Assembly (NCBI RefSeq): GCF_900101905.1
Contig: NZ_FNAJ01000002.1
Location: forward strand, 62,001-126,000
Source: Myxococcus virescens
GTDB taxonomy: Bacteria; Myxococcota; Myxococcia; Myxococcales; Myxococcaceae
Length of the DNA stretch: 64,000 nt
Reading direction: 5' to 3'
Part shown: in pieces, positions 1 to 9,248 of the stretch
How the letters are laid out: each line of letters starts with the position of its first letter
Position numbering within the stretch: the stretch's first letter is position 1
Translations under genes and position numbers: made by a program
The notes under the pieces: generated by a model
Databases searched by the model: none
What the model was told of the DNA's origin: nothing
What the model saw: the letters and a program-made list of their open reading frames with translations, nothing else

Positions 1-69
1 CGCTTCGGCACCGCGCTCGCCTGCGAGGAGCGGCGCGGCGCCTTCTTCTATACCAAGGCAAGGCCATGA
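1..69 (+). CDS. 3' end of an unidentified gene upstream of cheB
   Basis: The window opens inside a reading frame that ends at a TGA at 67-69. Only 22 codons are visible, ending in residues FFYTKARP, which is too little to name a family. The stop overlaps the cheB start as ATGA, so the two genes are translationally coupled and this is very likely another member of the same chemosensory operon. CheR or another Che component is an inference from position only. Confidence 0.6.
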   Translation, partial: RFGTALACEERRGAFFYTKARP

Positions 70-1112
70 CGGTGGTGTCTCCCATTCGCGTGCTGGTGGT
101 GGATGACTCCGCCTTCGCCCGCAAGGTGCTGCGGCAGGTGCTCTCCAGCGCGGAGGGTTTGGAGGTGGTGGGCGTCGCGCGCGACGGCCTGGACGCGCTG
201 GAGAAGGTGGCCGAGCTTTCTCCGGACGTGCTCACGCTGGACCTGGTGATGCCGGGCCTGGACGGGCTGGGCGTGCTGCGCGCGCTCGCCTCCAGCGCCG
301 CCGCGCCCCGCGTGGTGGTGGTGAGCAGCGCGGGCGAGGAGAGCGAGCTGGCGGTGGCCGCGCTCCAGGCCGGCGCGGTGGAGCTGGTGAACAAGCCCAC
401 CGCGCTCGCCACCGAGCGGCTGTATGAGCTGGGCGGCGAGCTGGTGGCGAAGGTCCGCACGGCCGCGGGCGCGGTGGCTCGCGCGCCGCCGGAGCCGGCG
501 CCGTCGCCGGAGGCCTCCTCCGCGCCAGTGGCTCGCGCGGCCGCGAAGAGCCTGGTGGTGGTGGGCACCTCCACCGGCGGCCCGCAGGCGCTCACCCGCC
601 TGCTGTCCGAGCTGCCCGTGGACTTCCCCGCGCCGCTGGCGCTCGCGCTCCACATCCCCACGGGCTACACGGAGGCGGTGGCCCGGCGCCTGAACGCGCA
701 CTGCGCGCTGGAGGTGTTCGAAGCGGTGGACGGGCTGGAGCTGCGGCCCGGCCGCGTGGTGTTGGCGCGGTCCGGGCAGCACCTCAAGCTGGAGCGCCAT
801 GGGCCGGTGACGCTCGCTCGGCTGGACCGGCAGCCGCTGCGCACGGCGCACCACCCCAGCGTGGACGTCCTCTTCGAAAGCGCCGCGCGAAGCTGGGGCT
901 CGGACGTGGTGGGCCTGGTGCTCACTGGCATGGGGGACGACGGCGTCGCGGGCGCCCGGGCCATCCGCGAGGCCGGAGGCACCGTCCTCACGGAGAGCGA
1001 GTCCTCCTGCGTGGTGTACGGCATGCCGCGCGCCGTGAAGGAAGCCGGGCTGGCCACCGCCAGCGCTCCGCTGGAGGGCATGCTGGCGCTGCTGCGGCGT
1101 CATGTGCGCTGA
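66..1112 (+). CDS. cheB: CheB chemoreceptor methylesterase (Che7-like locus)
   Basis: Protein-glutamate methylesterase/deamidase that removes methyl groups from chemoreceptors when phosphorylated. The 348 aa are standard family length. A receiver domain (about 1-125) has the acidic pocket D13-D14 and phosphoacceptor D59 in DLVMPG. An Ala/Pro/Glu linker follows, then the methylesterase domain (about 160-345) with Ser169 in GTSTGG, His196 and Asp292 in GMGDDG, matching the known Ser-His-Asp triad. The ATG overlaps the preceding stop (ATGA), and a fatty-acid desaturase follows 57 bases later. CheB beside a desaturase is the arrangement I recall for the Che7 system of Myxococcus xanthus; that link is from memory. 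Confidence 0.95.
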   Translation: MTVVSPIRVLVVDDSAFARKVLRQVLSSAEGLEVVGVARDGLDALEKVAELSPDVLTLDLVMPGLDGLGVLRALASSAAAPRVVVVSSAGEESELAVAALQAGAVELVNKPTALATERLYELGGELVAKVRTAAGAVARAPPEPAPSPEASSAPVARAAAKSLVVVGTSTGGPQALTRLLSELPVDFPAPLALALHIPTGYTEAVARRLNAHCALEVFEAVDGLELRPGRVVLARSGQHLKLERHGPVTLARLDRQPLRTAHHPSVDVLFESAARSWGSDVVGLVLTGMGDDGVAGARAIREAGGTVLTESESSCVVYGMPRAVKEAGLATASAPLEGMLALLRRHVR

Positions 1113-1169
1113 AGGCCGACCTTTCTAAAGACGGGTGGGTGATGGTTCCGGAGGGCCGGCTGGGTCAGG

Positions 1170-2144
1170 ATGGCCGGCATGCTCCGATACGCCGCTGACC
1201 GCCGGACGATGCTGTGGTGTCTGGCCATGCCCGTGGTGGCCCTGTCGATGTACGTGGCCCCCGGGTGGATTCCCTATCTCTGCCCCCTGGCGTGCTACCT
1301 GGCGCTGTCGGCAGGCGTCATCGCGCACAACCACAACCACTGCCCCACCTTCCGCAACCGGAAGCTGAACGAGGCCATGGGCATGTGGCTGTCGCTCTTC
1401 TACGGGTACCCCACCTTTGTCTGGATTCCGACGCACAACCTCAACCACCACAAGTTCGTGAACAAGGCGGGCGACGCCACCATCACCTGGCGCTACTCGA
1501 AGAAGCACAACTTCCTGGTGGCCTTCCTCTTCCCCTTCGTCTCCACGTACTGGCAGCAGGAGCCGACGAAGGCGTTCATCGACAAGGCGCGCGAGCGCAA
1601 CCGTCCGCTGTACCGCCAGATTCTCACCCAGTACGCCGTCTGGGGCGGCACGCACGCGGCGCTGCTGGGGCTGGCCATGGTGATGCACGGCGTGGCCGGC
1701 GGCGCGCGCATCTGGGCGTTCGCCTTCCTGGTGCCGGCGCTCTTCTCGCTGTGGACCATCATGTTCTTCAACTACATCCAGCACGTCCACACGGACCCCT
1801 GGAGCGAGCACGACCACAGCCGCAGCTTCACCGGCCGCCTCATCAACTTCTTCCTCTTCAACAACGGCCTCCACGCCGTGCACCATGAGACGCCGGGCCT
1901 GCACTGGAGCCTGCTGCCCCAGGCGCACGCGAAAATCGAGGCCGCCATGGACCCGGCCCTCAAGCCGGTGAGCTTCTTCGCCTGGTGCTTCCGCTCGTAC
2001 GTGGTGGCCCCCTTCCTGCCCCGCTTCGGCACGGCGCAGGTGGGGCGCGCGCCCTATGAGCCGCCCGCGGGTGTCGCGCTGGACGTGCGCTTCGGGGACG
2101 ACCTGCAGGCCGTCGACTCGGGCGTCAACGTCGCCCGCGTCTGA
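1170..2144 (+). CDS. membrane fatty-acid desaturase (Des7-like)
   Basis: Integral-membrane di-iron desaturase expected to introduce double bonds into acyl chains of membrane lipids. The three histidine clusters are clear: HNHNH at 53-57, HNLNHH at 89-94 and HAVHH at 235-239. Hydrophobic helices lie at about 14-50, 160-185 and 190-205. The 324 aa fit the short bacterial desaturases. The chosen ATG gives a sensible hydrophilic N-terminus before helix 1. It follows cheB at 57 bases in the same direction and ends just before a strong hairpin, so it is probably the last gene of that operon. A desaturase tied to a chemosensory locus suggests membrane-lipid output or lipid sensing (inference). Confidence 0.9.
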   Translation: MAGMLRYAADRRTMLWCLAMPVVALSMYVAPGWIPYLCPLACYLALSAGVIAHNHNHCPTFRNRKLNEAMGMWLSLFYGYPTFVWIPTHNLNHHKFVNKAGDATITWRYSKKHNFLVAFLFPFVSTYWQQEPTKAFIDKARERNRPLYRQILTQYAVWGGTHAALLGLAMVMHGVAGGARIWAFAFLVPALFSLWTIMFFNYIQHVHTDPWSEHDHSRSFTGRLINFFLFNNGLHAVHHETPGLHWSLLPQAHAKIEAAMDPALKPVSFFAWCFRSYVVAPFLPRFGTAQVGRAPYEPPAGVALDVRFGDDLQAVDSGVNVARV

Positions 2145-2163
2145 CGCGCCTTCGTGGCGCCGT

Positions 2164-2207
2164 GGACACCGGCTGCGGCCCCAGTCGGAGGCCGGTGTCC
2201 TTTATTT
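2164..2207 (+). terminator. rho-independent terminator after the desaturase gene
   Basis: A perfect 10-bp stem (2164-2173 with 2191-2200, arms GGACACCGGC and GCCGGTGTCC) is followed at once by TTTATTT. It closes the cheB-desaturase transcript 20 bases after the stop codon. Confidence 0.8.
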
Positions 2208-2329
2208 CCCATCTGTCTTTGGAATCGGACCCAGGGGGATTTTCTCTGACTGGCCGTTTCTCATACTTCGAAGTCGCAGGATGAGCGCGGTGGGCGGGCC
2301 GGGGGGGACGAAGACACGGGAGGCTCCGC

Positions 2330-3451
2330 ATGATGACGGCTCCAGGACGCGTGCGTCCTTCACCAGGGCCGGTGGAAGCAGCGCCGCGGGTGCTGTGTGT
2401 GGGGGCCACGAGCGAATCCTGGTTGGCGCTGTCACGAGCCCTGCGTCCCTTGCGCTGCGTGGCCTTGCAGGTGCCTTCCCTGGAGTCCGCCTTCCTGGAG
2501 GTGCAGCACACGCGGCCTTCCCTGGTGCTGGTGCACTGGCGGCAGTTGGTGGCCGGCGCGGGCATGGGCCTGCGCGCGCTGAAGCTGCGCCTGGGGGGGG
2601 ATGGTCCGCCGGTGGTGCTGGTGGCGGAGCCGGAGACGCCCGCCGAGGTGCTCGAGGTGGGCGACGCGGAGGGGGTCGAGGACTGTCTGCTGTCGCCCCT
2701 GCGCACGCACGAGCTGCGCGCGCGGTTGGCGATGCTGGCGGGTGGCGGCGTCCCGGCCGCGCCGGTGCGTGCATCCCGTGTGCGTTCGCGCCTGCTGCTG
2801 CTGGCCGGCGCCAGTGGCCCCCTGGCGTGGAGCGGGCTGGGCGCCCTGCTGGAGGCGTGTGGTCATCGCATCCTCTACAGCGCCACCGTGGGCGGTGGCG
2901 CCGCGCGCGTGGCCGAATACGGTGAGCGGCCTGACCTGGTGTTGTCTCGGGAAGGCGGGCCAGGTGTGCCCCGGGGCCTGCCCTCTCCACGGTTGCAGCC
3001 GCTGCTGGCGGGGGTGCCGTCGCTCACGCTGGACGCGGCCGCGCCGGTGCGTCCGGCCTCGTTGCTGCCTCGCCTCCACGCGCTGTTAGGACGGGAGGAC
3101 GCCTCGCTGCGTGTCGAGGCGCGGGTGCGTTTCTGCTGTCCGGTGTCCTTCGGCGAGGCGGGGCCGCGCGGCGCGGAGTGGCGCTCCGGCGTGTCCAGCG
3201 CGCTGAGCCCGGGCGGCCTCCTGGTGCGCACGCTGGTGCCGGCGAAGGCGGGGACGGCGGTGGAGCTGCACATCCTGCTGCCCACCCTGGGCGAGCGCCT
3301 GGAGACACACGGCGTGGTGGCCTGGGCCCACGCCTACGCGCCTCGCAACGGCGTGTCCCACCCCTACGGCATGGGCGTGCGCTTCCTGGGCATGGGCCCA
3401 CCGCGCCTCATGCAGTTGCGCCAGCTGTGCCAGGCGGAGGTGCGCCCGTGA
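2330..3451 (+). CDS. receiver-like protein with degenerate C-terminal PilZ domain
   Basis: A 373-aa cytosolic protein. The N-terminal ~250 residues look like two receiver-fold segments (about 20-135 and 145-250) lacking an obvious DD..D phosphorylation site. Residues ~262-365 resemble PilZ, the cyclic-di-GMP sensor fold. The usual RxxxR is not intact and the D/NxSxxG motif reads ALSPGG, so nucleotide binding may be lost. The start is supported by GGGAGG at 2317-2322, seven bases before the ATG. The stop overlaps the GTG of the next gene, a stand-alone receiver, so the two probably act together in one signalling output. Confidence 0.75.
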   Translation: MMTAPGRVRPSPGPVEAAPRVLCVGATSESWLALSRALRPLRCVALQVPSLESAFLEVQHTRPSLVLVHWRQLVAGAGMGLRALKLRLGGDGPPVVLVAEPETPAEVLEVGDAEGVEDCLLSPLRTHELRARLAMLAGGGVPAAPVRASRVRSRLLLLAGASGPLAWSGLGALLEACGHRILYSATVGGGAARVAEYGERPDLVLSREGGPGVPRGLPSPRLQPLLAGVPSLTLDAAAPVRPASLLPRLHALLGREDASLRVEARVRFCCPVSFGEAGPRGAEWRSGVSSALSPGGLLVRTLVPAKAGTAVELHILLPTLGERLETHGVVAWAHAYAPRNGVSHPYGMGVRFLGMGPPRLMQLRQLCQAEVRP

Positions 3452-3834
3452 CAGCGCAAGGCGCACCGAGGCGCAAGAAGGTCCTGCTGGTGGATGACTC
3501 GGACACCGTCCTGTTGCTCCAGCGGATGCTGCTGGCGGAGCTGGGCCACGACGCCATCGTCGCGCGGGACGGGCTGGAGGCGCTGGCGCGCGCGGAGCAG
3601 GAGCGGCCGGACCTCGTCTTCCTCGACGTGCTGATGCCGCACCTGGACGGGCTGGAGACGTGCCGCCTGCTGCGCGACCGGGAGCCGACGCGGCGCACGC
3701 CCATCATCCTCTGCAGTGCGCGCGCCGAGGCGCGCAGCGTGCGCGCGTGCTTCAACAGCGGCTGCAACGACTTCGTGGCCAAGCCCTTCGACGGCGCCGC
3801 GCTGGTGGCCCTGCTGCGGCGCTACCTGGACTAG
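3448..3834 (+). CDS. single-domain response regulator (CheY-like)
   Basis: A 128-aa receiver domain with no output domain. It has the acidic pocket D16-D17, phosphoacceptor D60 in FLDVLMP, Ser in CSAR, and Lys in VAKPF. The GTG start at 3448 overlaps the stop of the PilZ-like gene (GTGA) and begins the protein just before the first beta strand; a longer in-frame extension upstream would run through the PilZ gene and is not needed. The gene converges with the histidine kinase on the other strand, overlapping it by four bases. The upstream kinase and target are unknown. Confidence 0.9.
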   Translation: MTAQGAPRRKKVLLVDDSDTVLLLQRMLLAELGHDAIVARDGLEALARAEQERPDLVFLDVLMPHLDGLETCRLLRDREPTRRTPIILCSARAEARSVRACFNSGCNDFVAKPFDGAALVALLRRYLD

Positions 3835-5336
3835 TCGCGCGGGCTTCCGGTGGGAGGCTGGGGCGGCCGGGCCGGCATGGAGCGGCGCGGCAGCGTCACG
3901 GTGAAGGTGGTGCCTTCCGCCTCATCGGAGCGGACCTCGATGGTGCCGCCGTGCGCCTGGACGATTTCCCGGACGATGAAGAGCCCCAGCCCGTAGCTCA
4001 TCTTCAGCGTGCGCGAGCTCTGGGGCCCGCCGCGGAAGGGCTCGAAGAGGTGGGGCAGCAGGTTGTCCGGAATGGGGCGGCCGGCGTTGTGGACCTCCAG
4101 CACCACCCGGGTGCGCAGCCCGCGCGCCGTCAGCCGCACCGGCGTGTCCGGCGGGCTGTACTTGAGCGCGTTCTCCACCAGGTTGGACGTCACCTGCGCC
4201 AGCCGATCCGGGTCCCACACGCCCTGGGTGTTGCCCTTGGGGTCCACCTCGACGGTGCGCTGGGGGAAGGCCACGCCGAACTCGTGGGCCACCTTGGCCA
4301 CCAGGTCCTTCAGGTCCACCGGCCGGGGCTCAATGGCCACGCCGCCCATCAGCCGCGTGCGCGTGAAGTCCAGCAGCAGCCGGGTGAGCCGCTCGATGCG
4401 CACCGCCGCGGTGGCGATGCGCTGACTGGTGCGCTGCGCATCCTCGTCGGTGCCGCCCGCGGCGAGCACGCGCGACCAGTTCATGATGGCGCCCAGCGGG
4501 CTGCGGATGTCATGGGTGACGATGCCCATGAGCTGCTCCTGGAACTCGGAGTGCCGCCGGGCCTCCTCTTCCGCCCACTTGCGCTGGGTGATGTCGCGGC
4601 TGATGCCGAACAGGCCAAACACCTTGCCCTCGGCGTCACGCAGCACGCCCTTGGTGGACAGCCACACGCGCGGCCCGTCCACGCCCGGCTGCGCGTCCTC
4701 GTAGGTGACGGTGCGGCCGAAGGCGAACACCTCGCGGTCGTTCGCCGCGTTGGTGCGCGCCACCGCCGGGTCGAACAGCTCGAGGTCCGTGCGCCCCACC
4801 ACGTCCTCGGCGCGGTAGCCCACGGCCTTCGCGCCCGCCGCGTTCATCATCGTGAAGCGGCCGTCCAGGTCCTTCGTGTAGACGGCGTCCGTGGTGCCTT
4901 CGAGGATGGCGCGGAACACCTCGCCGTTGCGGCGCAGCGCCTCGCGCCCCTTGCGCTCCTCGGTGATGTCGCGGCAGTGCACCAGCAGGCCGCCCTCCAC
5001 CGGGCGCACGCGCACGTCGAGGCAAATCTCCGCTCCCGGCCAGGCGTGCTCGTAGCGGACGGAGGGCTGCTCGGAGACGGGCTGCTCGAAGTGCAGGTGA
5101 CGGCTCAGCTCCAGCAGCTCCGGGCACACCCGGCGCACGTCGTCCTGCAACCGCGCCGCGTCGCCGAGCAGCCGGGCCATGTCTGGATTCACGTACGCCA
5201 GACACCACCGCGCATCGAGCAGGAAGAAGGCGTCCGGGAGCGCCTCCAGGAGCGTTTGCAGCAGCTCGGGGGAGAGTGCCTCGGCGGAAGGCTCGGCCAG
5301 GGGACGCTGGCGCTTCTTGGCGGGGGTGGGGGGCAT
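3831..5336 (-). CDS. cytosolic PAS-PAS sensor histidine kinase
   Basis: A 501-aa sensor kinase without membrane helices. A first PAS domain (about 25-125) and a second PAS/PAC (about 135-250) precede a HisKA helix pair with phosphoacceptor His275 in THDIRSPLG, then an HATPase_c domain with N box NLVENALKYS (385-394) and G-rich SYGLGLFIV near 447-455. No receiver is attached, so the partner regulator is encoded elsewhere. It is convergent with the receiver at 3448-3834, which could be that partner, though only proximity supports this. Its promoter should lie in 5337-5572. Confidence 0.92.
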   Translation of the reverse strand: MPPTPAKKRQRPLAEPSAEALSPELLQTLLEALPDAFFLLDARWCLAYVNPDMARLLGDAARLQDDVRRVCPELLELSRHLHFEQPVSEQPSVRYEHAWPGAEICLDVRVRPVEGGLLVHCRDITEERKGREALRRNGEVFRAILEGTTDAVYTKDLDGRFTMMNAAGAKAVGYRAEDVVGRTDLELFDPAVARTNAANDREVFAFGRTVTYEDAQPGVDGPRVWLSTKGVLRDAEGKVFGLFGISRDITQRKWAEEEARRHSEFQEQLMGIVTHDIRSPLGAIMNWSRVLAAGGTDEDAQRTSQRIATAAVRIERLTRLLLDFTRTRLMGGVAIEPRPVDLKDLVAKVAHEFGVAFPQRTVEVDPKGNTQGVWDPDRLAQVTSNLVENALKYSPPDTPVRLTARGLRTRVVLEVHNAGRPIPDNLLPHLFEPFRGGPQSSRTLKMSYGLGLFIVREIVQAHGGTIEVRSDEAEGTTFTVTLPRRSMPARPPQPPTGSPRD

Positions 5337-5572
5337 GCCTCTTCGGTTTCAGCGGTGGGAACGGAACCATACCCCGCTCTCCGCCCCGCGCGATGCCAGG
5401 CAGGCATCAGCGCGCTGTGTGTCGCCCCCGTTGCCTGGAAGGGAGGCGACCCCCGCCTCCAGGGTGCATCCGTGACAGAGGAATGCGACCCGGGTGGATG
5501 CAGCCTGGGTGAAACAAGAATTTCAGGAAGTCACTTTCGAGGGAGGGTGGAGAAAGTCAGGCAGGCGGTGGC

Positions 5573-7375
5573 TCACGAGGTTCTGTCGGGGTGCTCCGCT
5601 TCGTCCTTCTCGAAGAGGCTCTCCAGCTCTTTGCGAGCTTTGTCGGCCAACTCCACGAGCTTTTGCTCGTCGCGGTGGAACCGGGCCGTCTCGCGCAGGA
5701 GGCGCTCGTCGTGTTCCATCATCCGTTCCTGGGCGCGCCGGCTCTCCGAATACGTGAGGCCCAGCTCCTGGAGCACCCCGGTGCCCATCTCCAGGCTGTC
5801 GAGAAACGTCTCACGCATCACCCGGTCGATTCCCATGTCCAGCAGCTCGTAGGCGTGCACGCGGTTGCGCGCGCGGGCGAACAAGATGAGGTGGGGGAAG
5901 TGTTGCTGCACGGCCCGCGCGGTGCGCAGGGACGCCTCGATGTCGTCGATGGCGAGCACGAACACCTTCGCCTTGTCCGCGCGGGCCGCGCGCAGCAGGT
6001 CCAGACGTGAGGCGTCTCCGTAGAAGACCTGGCTGCCGAAGCGCTTCATGAAGTCAATCTGCTCCGGGCTGGCGTCAATCGCGGTGAAGCCGATGCGCTT
6101 GGCGCGCAGCAGGCGGCCCACCACCTGCCCCACGCGGCCGAAGCCGGCGATGATGACGGGGTTGTCCTCCGTGGGCGCCACGTCGAACTCGCGCCCCGAG
6201 GCTTTCGGCTGGAAGCGCGGGCGCACCCAGCGCTCGTGCGCGGCATACAGCACCGGCGTGGTGGCCATGGACAGGCCCACCACCACCACGAGCAGCTCCG
6301 ACAGCGAGCGCTCCATGACGTGCTGGGCGGTGGCGAGCGAGAAGAGCACGAAGGCGAACTCACCGCCCTGGGAGATGACGACGGCCAGGTCGAGCGCCGG
6401 CTCACGCCGCCCCAGGGCCATCCGCCCCAGCCCGTAGAGCACCGCGCCCTTGAGGGCCACCAGCCCCAGCACCAGCCCGAAGACGAGCAGCGGCTTCTGG
6501 AGGATGAGGCTCAGGTTCACGGACATGCCCACGCTGATGAAGAACAGGCCCATCAGCAGGCCCTTGAAGGGCGCCAGGTCCGCTTCCAGCTCGTGGCGGT
6601 ACTCGGAGTCCGCCAGCAGCACGCCCGCGAGGAAGGCCCCCAGCGCCATGGACAGGCCCACCGCGTTGACCAGCGACGCGGTGCCCACCACCAGCAGCAG
6701 CGCGGTGGCGGTGAACAGCTCCTGGCTGTGGGTGGCGGCCACGGCGCGGAACACCGGGCGCACCAGGTAGCGGCCGCTCAGCACCACCGCCAGCAGCACG
6801 CCCACGTCCTTCAGGAGCAGGAGCCACACCGGCCCCGGGGAGGGCGCGCCGCCGTCACCCAGCAGCGGCAGCAGGGCCAGCAGCGGCACCACGGCCAGGT
6901 CCTGGAAGAGGAGGATGCCGAAGGCCAGCTGGCCATACGGCGTGGTGAGCCGGTTGCGCTCGGCCAGCAGTTGCAGCGCGAAGGCGGTGGAGGACAGCGA
7001 CAGGCCAAAGCCCGTGACGATGGCCGCGCCCCACGTCAGGCCACACAGCAGGCCCACGCCGGCCAGCAGCGCGCCGGTGAGCAGCACCTGCGCGCCGCCC
7101 AGGCCGAAGACGGAGCGGCGCAGCGCCCACAGCCGGCTGGGCTGCAGCTCCAGGCCGATGACGAACAGCAGCAGCACCACGCCCAGCTCCGCCACGTGGA
7201 AGATGTGCTCCACGTCGCTGATGAGCTTCAGTCCCCAGGGGCCAATGACGGCGCCCGCCGCCAGGTAGCCCAGCACGGAGCCCAGTCCGAGCCGCCGCGA
7301 GAGAGGAACCGCCAGCACCGCCGCCGCGAGGAACACGAGCGCCTGCTGCAGGAAGGACATGCGGCTTCCTTGCAC
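5573..7375 (-). CDS. Kef-type cation:proton antiporter (CPA2) with TrkA-N domain
   Basis: A monovalent cation/H+ antiporter of the inner membrane. About 12-13 hydrophobic helices fill residues 1-390, including the conserved LFVIGLELQP and SMALGAFLAGVLL segments of the CPA2 family. A cytosolic TrkA-N/RCK-type NAD-binding domain follows, starting with IIAGFGRVGQVVGRLL (about residue 408), then a charged C-terminal coiled coil. The 600-aa length fits KefB/KefC. It lies 48 bases after the stop of the sensor kinase on the same strand, so the two may be co-transcribed and the antiporter could be that kinase's physiological context (inference). Confidence 0.92.
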   Translation of the reverse strand: MQGSRMSFLQQALVFLAAAVLAVPLSRRLGLGSVLGYLAAGAVIGPWGLKLISDVEHIFHVAELGVVLLLFVIGLELQPSRLWALRRSVFGLGGAQVLLTGALLAGVGLLCGLTWGAAIVTGFGLSLSSTAFALQLLAERNRLTTPYGQLAFGILLFQDLAVVPLLALLPLLGDGGAPSPGPVWLLLLKDVGVLLAVVLSGRYLVRPVFRAVAATHSQELFTATALLLVVGTASLVNAVGLSMALGAFLAGVLLADSEYRHELEADLAPFKGLLMGLFFISVGMSVNLSLILQKPLLVFGLVLGLVALKGAVLYGLGRMALGRREPALDLAVVISQGGEFAFVLFSLATAQHVMERSLSELLVVVVGLSMATTPVLYAAHERWVRPRFQPKASGREFDVAPTEDNPVIIAGFGRVGQVVGRLLRAKRIGFTAIDASPEQIDFMKRFGSQVFYGDASRLDLLRAARADKAKVFVLAIDDIEASLRTARAVQQHFPHLILFARARNRVHAYELLDMGIDRVMRETFLDSLEMGTGVLQELGLTYSESRRAQERMMEHDERLLRETARFHRDEQKLVELADKARKELESLFEKDEAEHPDRTS

Positions 7376-7423
7376 GGACGTCCGCGTGGCGGCAATTCGG
7401 CGCGGGCGCGGGGCCCCGCGGGC

Positions 7424-9133
7424 TCAGGCGTCCGTGGCCCTGCGTGCAAGCGGCGGGTGTACAGCGTGGGACGCCGAGGCGCCCGCGGAGGGCAGGGTGA
7501 AGGTGAACACACTGCCTTCGCCCAGGGTGCTCTCCGCCTGGATGCCACCGCCATGGGCTTCGACGAGCCCCTTGGCGATGGCCAGGCCCAGTCCGGTGCC
7601 GCGGCTGGCCGCGTCGCGGGCCTGCCAGTAGCGGTCGAAGATGTGGGGCAGCGCGTCCGGAGCGATGCCGGAGCCGGTGTCGCGCACGTGGACGGACACC
7701 TCACCGCCGCGCGCCTGGGCGCCCAGCATCAGGTCGCCCCCCGCGGTGGTGAACTTCACCGCGTTGCCCAGCAGGTTGCCCAGCACCTGGAGCACCCGCA
7801 CCTTGTCGCAGCGCACGCGCACGTCCGCGGCGGGGAGCTCCACGGACAGGTGCAGGCCCTTGGCCTCCGCCAGCGGACGGATGGAGTCCAGCGCCTCGGT
7901 GAGCAGCCCCGCCACGCCGTGCTCGCCCCACTCCAGCGGCAGGCCGCCCGCCTCCAGCCGGCCCCAGTCGAGCAGGTCGGAGATGAGGCGCGACATGCGC
8001 TCGGTGGCGTCCTGGATGCGGGTGGCCTGCTTGGCCACGCTTTCGCCGCCCGGCTTCGCCCCCGCGCCGCGCAGCAGCAGCGCGGCGCCCAGCTGCACCA
8101 CGCCCAGCGGGTTCTTCAAGTCGTGCGACACCACGGCCAGCAAGTCCTCACGGGCTCGCGCCGCGCGCCGGGACTCACCCACCAGCCGCGCGTTGTCGAT
8201 GGCGAGGCTGGCGCGCAGGCACAAGTCTTCCGCCAGCGCCAGGTCGTCCGGGCCGTAGCGCCGCCCGGAGCCCGAGGACACGAAGGTGACGGCGCCCAGC
8301 GTGTGGCCGCGCGCGCGCAGGGGCACAATCATGTACGAGCGCGCCTGGAGCAGCCGCAGCAGCGCGGGGTGCGCGGGCTCCGCCGCGGCGGCGCGCAGCA
8401 GGGAATCCGTCACCGCCGGCACCAGCTCCGGCTCTCCGGTGCGCAGCACGCGCAAGAGGCCCACGGCGGCGTCGTCCCGCAGCTCGGTGCGGGTGGGCAG
8501 CGCGCCCGAGCGCTCCTGCTGCGTCGGGTCCAGGCAGGCCGCCGCCACGCGCGTCACCCAGGGGCCCTGCTCCAGCGCGTCCACCAGGCACCAGTCCGCC
8601 AGGTCGGGCACCGCCAGGTGCGCCAGCAGCGTGTACATGCCCTGCGGGTCCGGCGGGTGGGTGAAGAGCGTCGTCATCGCCTGGTAGAGGAAGGAGCGGC
8701 GGCGCTCGGCCTGCTCCACCTCCGCCCGCGCGGCCAGCTCCAGCTCCATGGCGCGGGAGAACACGGCCTCCGCGTCGGTGAGGGCGCGCGCCGTCACCAG
8801 CACGCAGCCAGGCCCCCCATCCTCCGAGGGCAGGGGACTGAGCGTCAGCGCGTGACTCCGGGGGCCCGTCTGCGTGGCCCAGGGGGCTTCCAACTGGCAG
8901 GTGTCTTGAATGAGCATCACCCGCGCGCGCGCCGTCTCCAGCCGCGCCAGCTCCTCGGGCGGGAAGCCCAGCTCCCCCCAGTGCCTGCCCTCCAGCTCCT
9001 CGGGGAGCCGGCCCACCGTCCTCGCGCCCGCCTGGCTGCACACCAGGACCCGCCCCGTCTCATCCAGGACGTAGGACGGGTCGGGGAGCGCGGCGAAGAC
9101 GGTGGCGAGGGATGCGGGGAGTCGAGCTGCCAT
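7424..9133 (-). CDS. PAS-GAF sensor histidine kinase
   Basis: Soluble sensor kinase of about 569 aa. A PAS-like domain (about 1-125) and a GAF domain (about 165-320) precede HisKA with His337 in VVSHDLKNPLG and an HATPase_c domain with NLLGNAVKF and a GTGLGLAIAKGL ATP lid. The reading frame stays open upstream to 9532, but that part runs through cheB on the same strand in another frame, so I place the start at the ATG at 9133 (MAARLP); ATGs at 9163 and 9166 are alternatives and none has a clear ribosome site. It is 115 bases downstream of cheB and 48 bases upstream of the antiporter. Confidence 0.88.
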   Translation of the reverse strand: MAARLPASLATVFAALPDPSYVLDETGRVLVCSQAGARTVGRLPEELEGRHWGELGFPPEELARLETARARVMLIQDTCQLEAPWATQTGPRSHALTLSPLPSEDGGPGCVLVTARALTDAEAVFSRAMELELAARAEVEQAERRRSFLYQAMTTLFTHPPDPQGMYTLLAHLAVPDLADWCLVDALEQGPWVTRVAAACLDPTQQERSGALPTRTELRDDAAVGLLRVLRTGEPELVPAVTDSLLRAAAAEPAHPALLRLLQARSYMIVPLRARGHTLGAVTFVSSGSGRRYGPDDLALAEDLCLRASLAIDNARLVGESRRAARAREDLLAVVSHDLKNPLGVVQLGAALLLRGAGAKPGGESVAKQATRIQDATERMSRLISDLLDWGRLEAGGLPLEWGEHGVAGLLTEALDSIRPLAEAKGLHLSVELPAADVRVRCDKVRVLQVLGNLLGNAVKFTTAGGDLMLGAQARGGEVSVHVRDTGSGIAPDALPHIFDRYWQARDAASRGTGLGLAIAKGLVEAHGGGIQAESTLGEGSVFTFTLPSAGASASHAVHPPLARRATDA

Positions 9134-9248
9134 GAATGAGGACGGGCTGGAAGGGGCCCCCATCATGACACCGCACGGGCGCCGGACCATCCCGGCACCG
9201 GGAGAATCCTGTGGATGTTTTAAAATCCAATGTTCTGGCGCGTGTAAC

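Noticed and set aside
3660..5852. 730-residue plus-strand open frame opposite the PAS histidine kinase
   Set aside because: Antisense shadow; the minus strand encodes complete PAS, HisKA and HATPase domains.
6236..9139. 967-residue plus-strand open frame across the antiporter and sensor kinase
   Set aside because: Antisense shadow rich in Gln/His/Arg repeats. Two well-supported minus-strand genes with clear motifs cover the same DNA.
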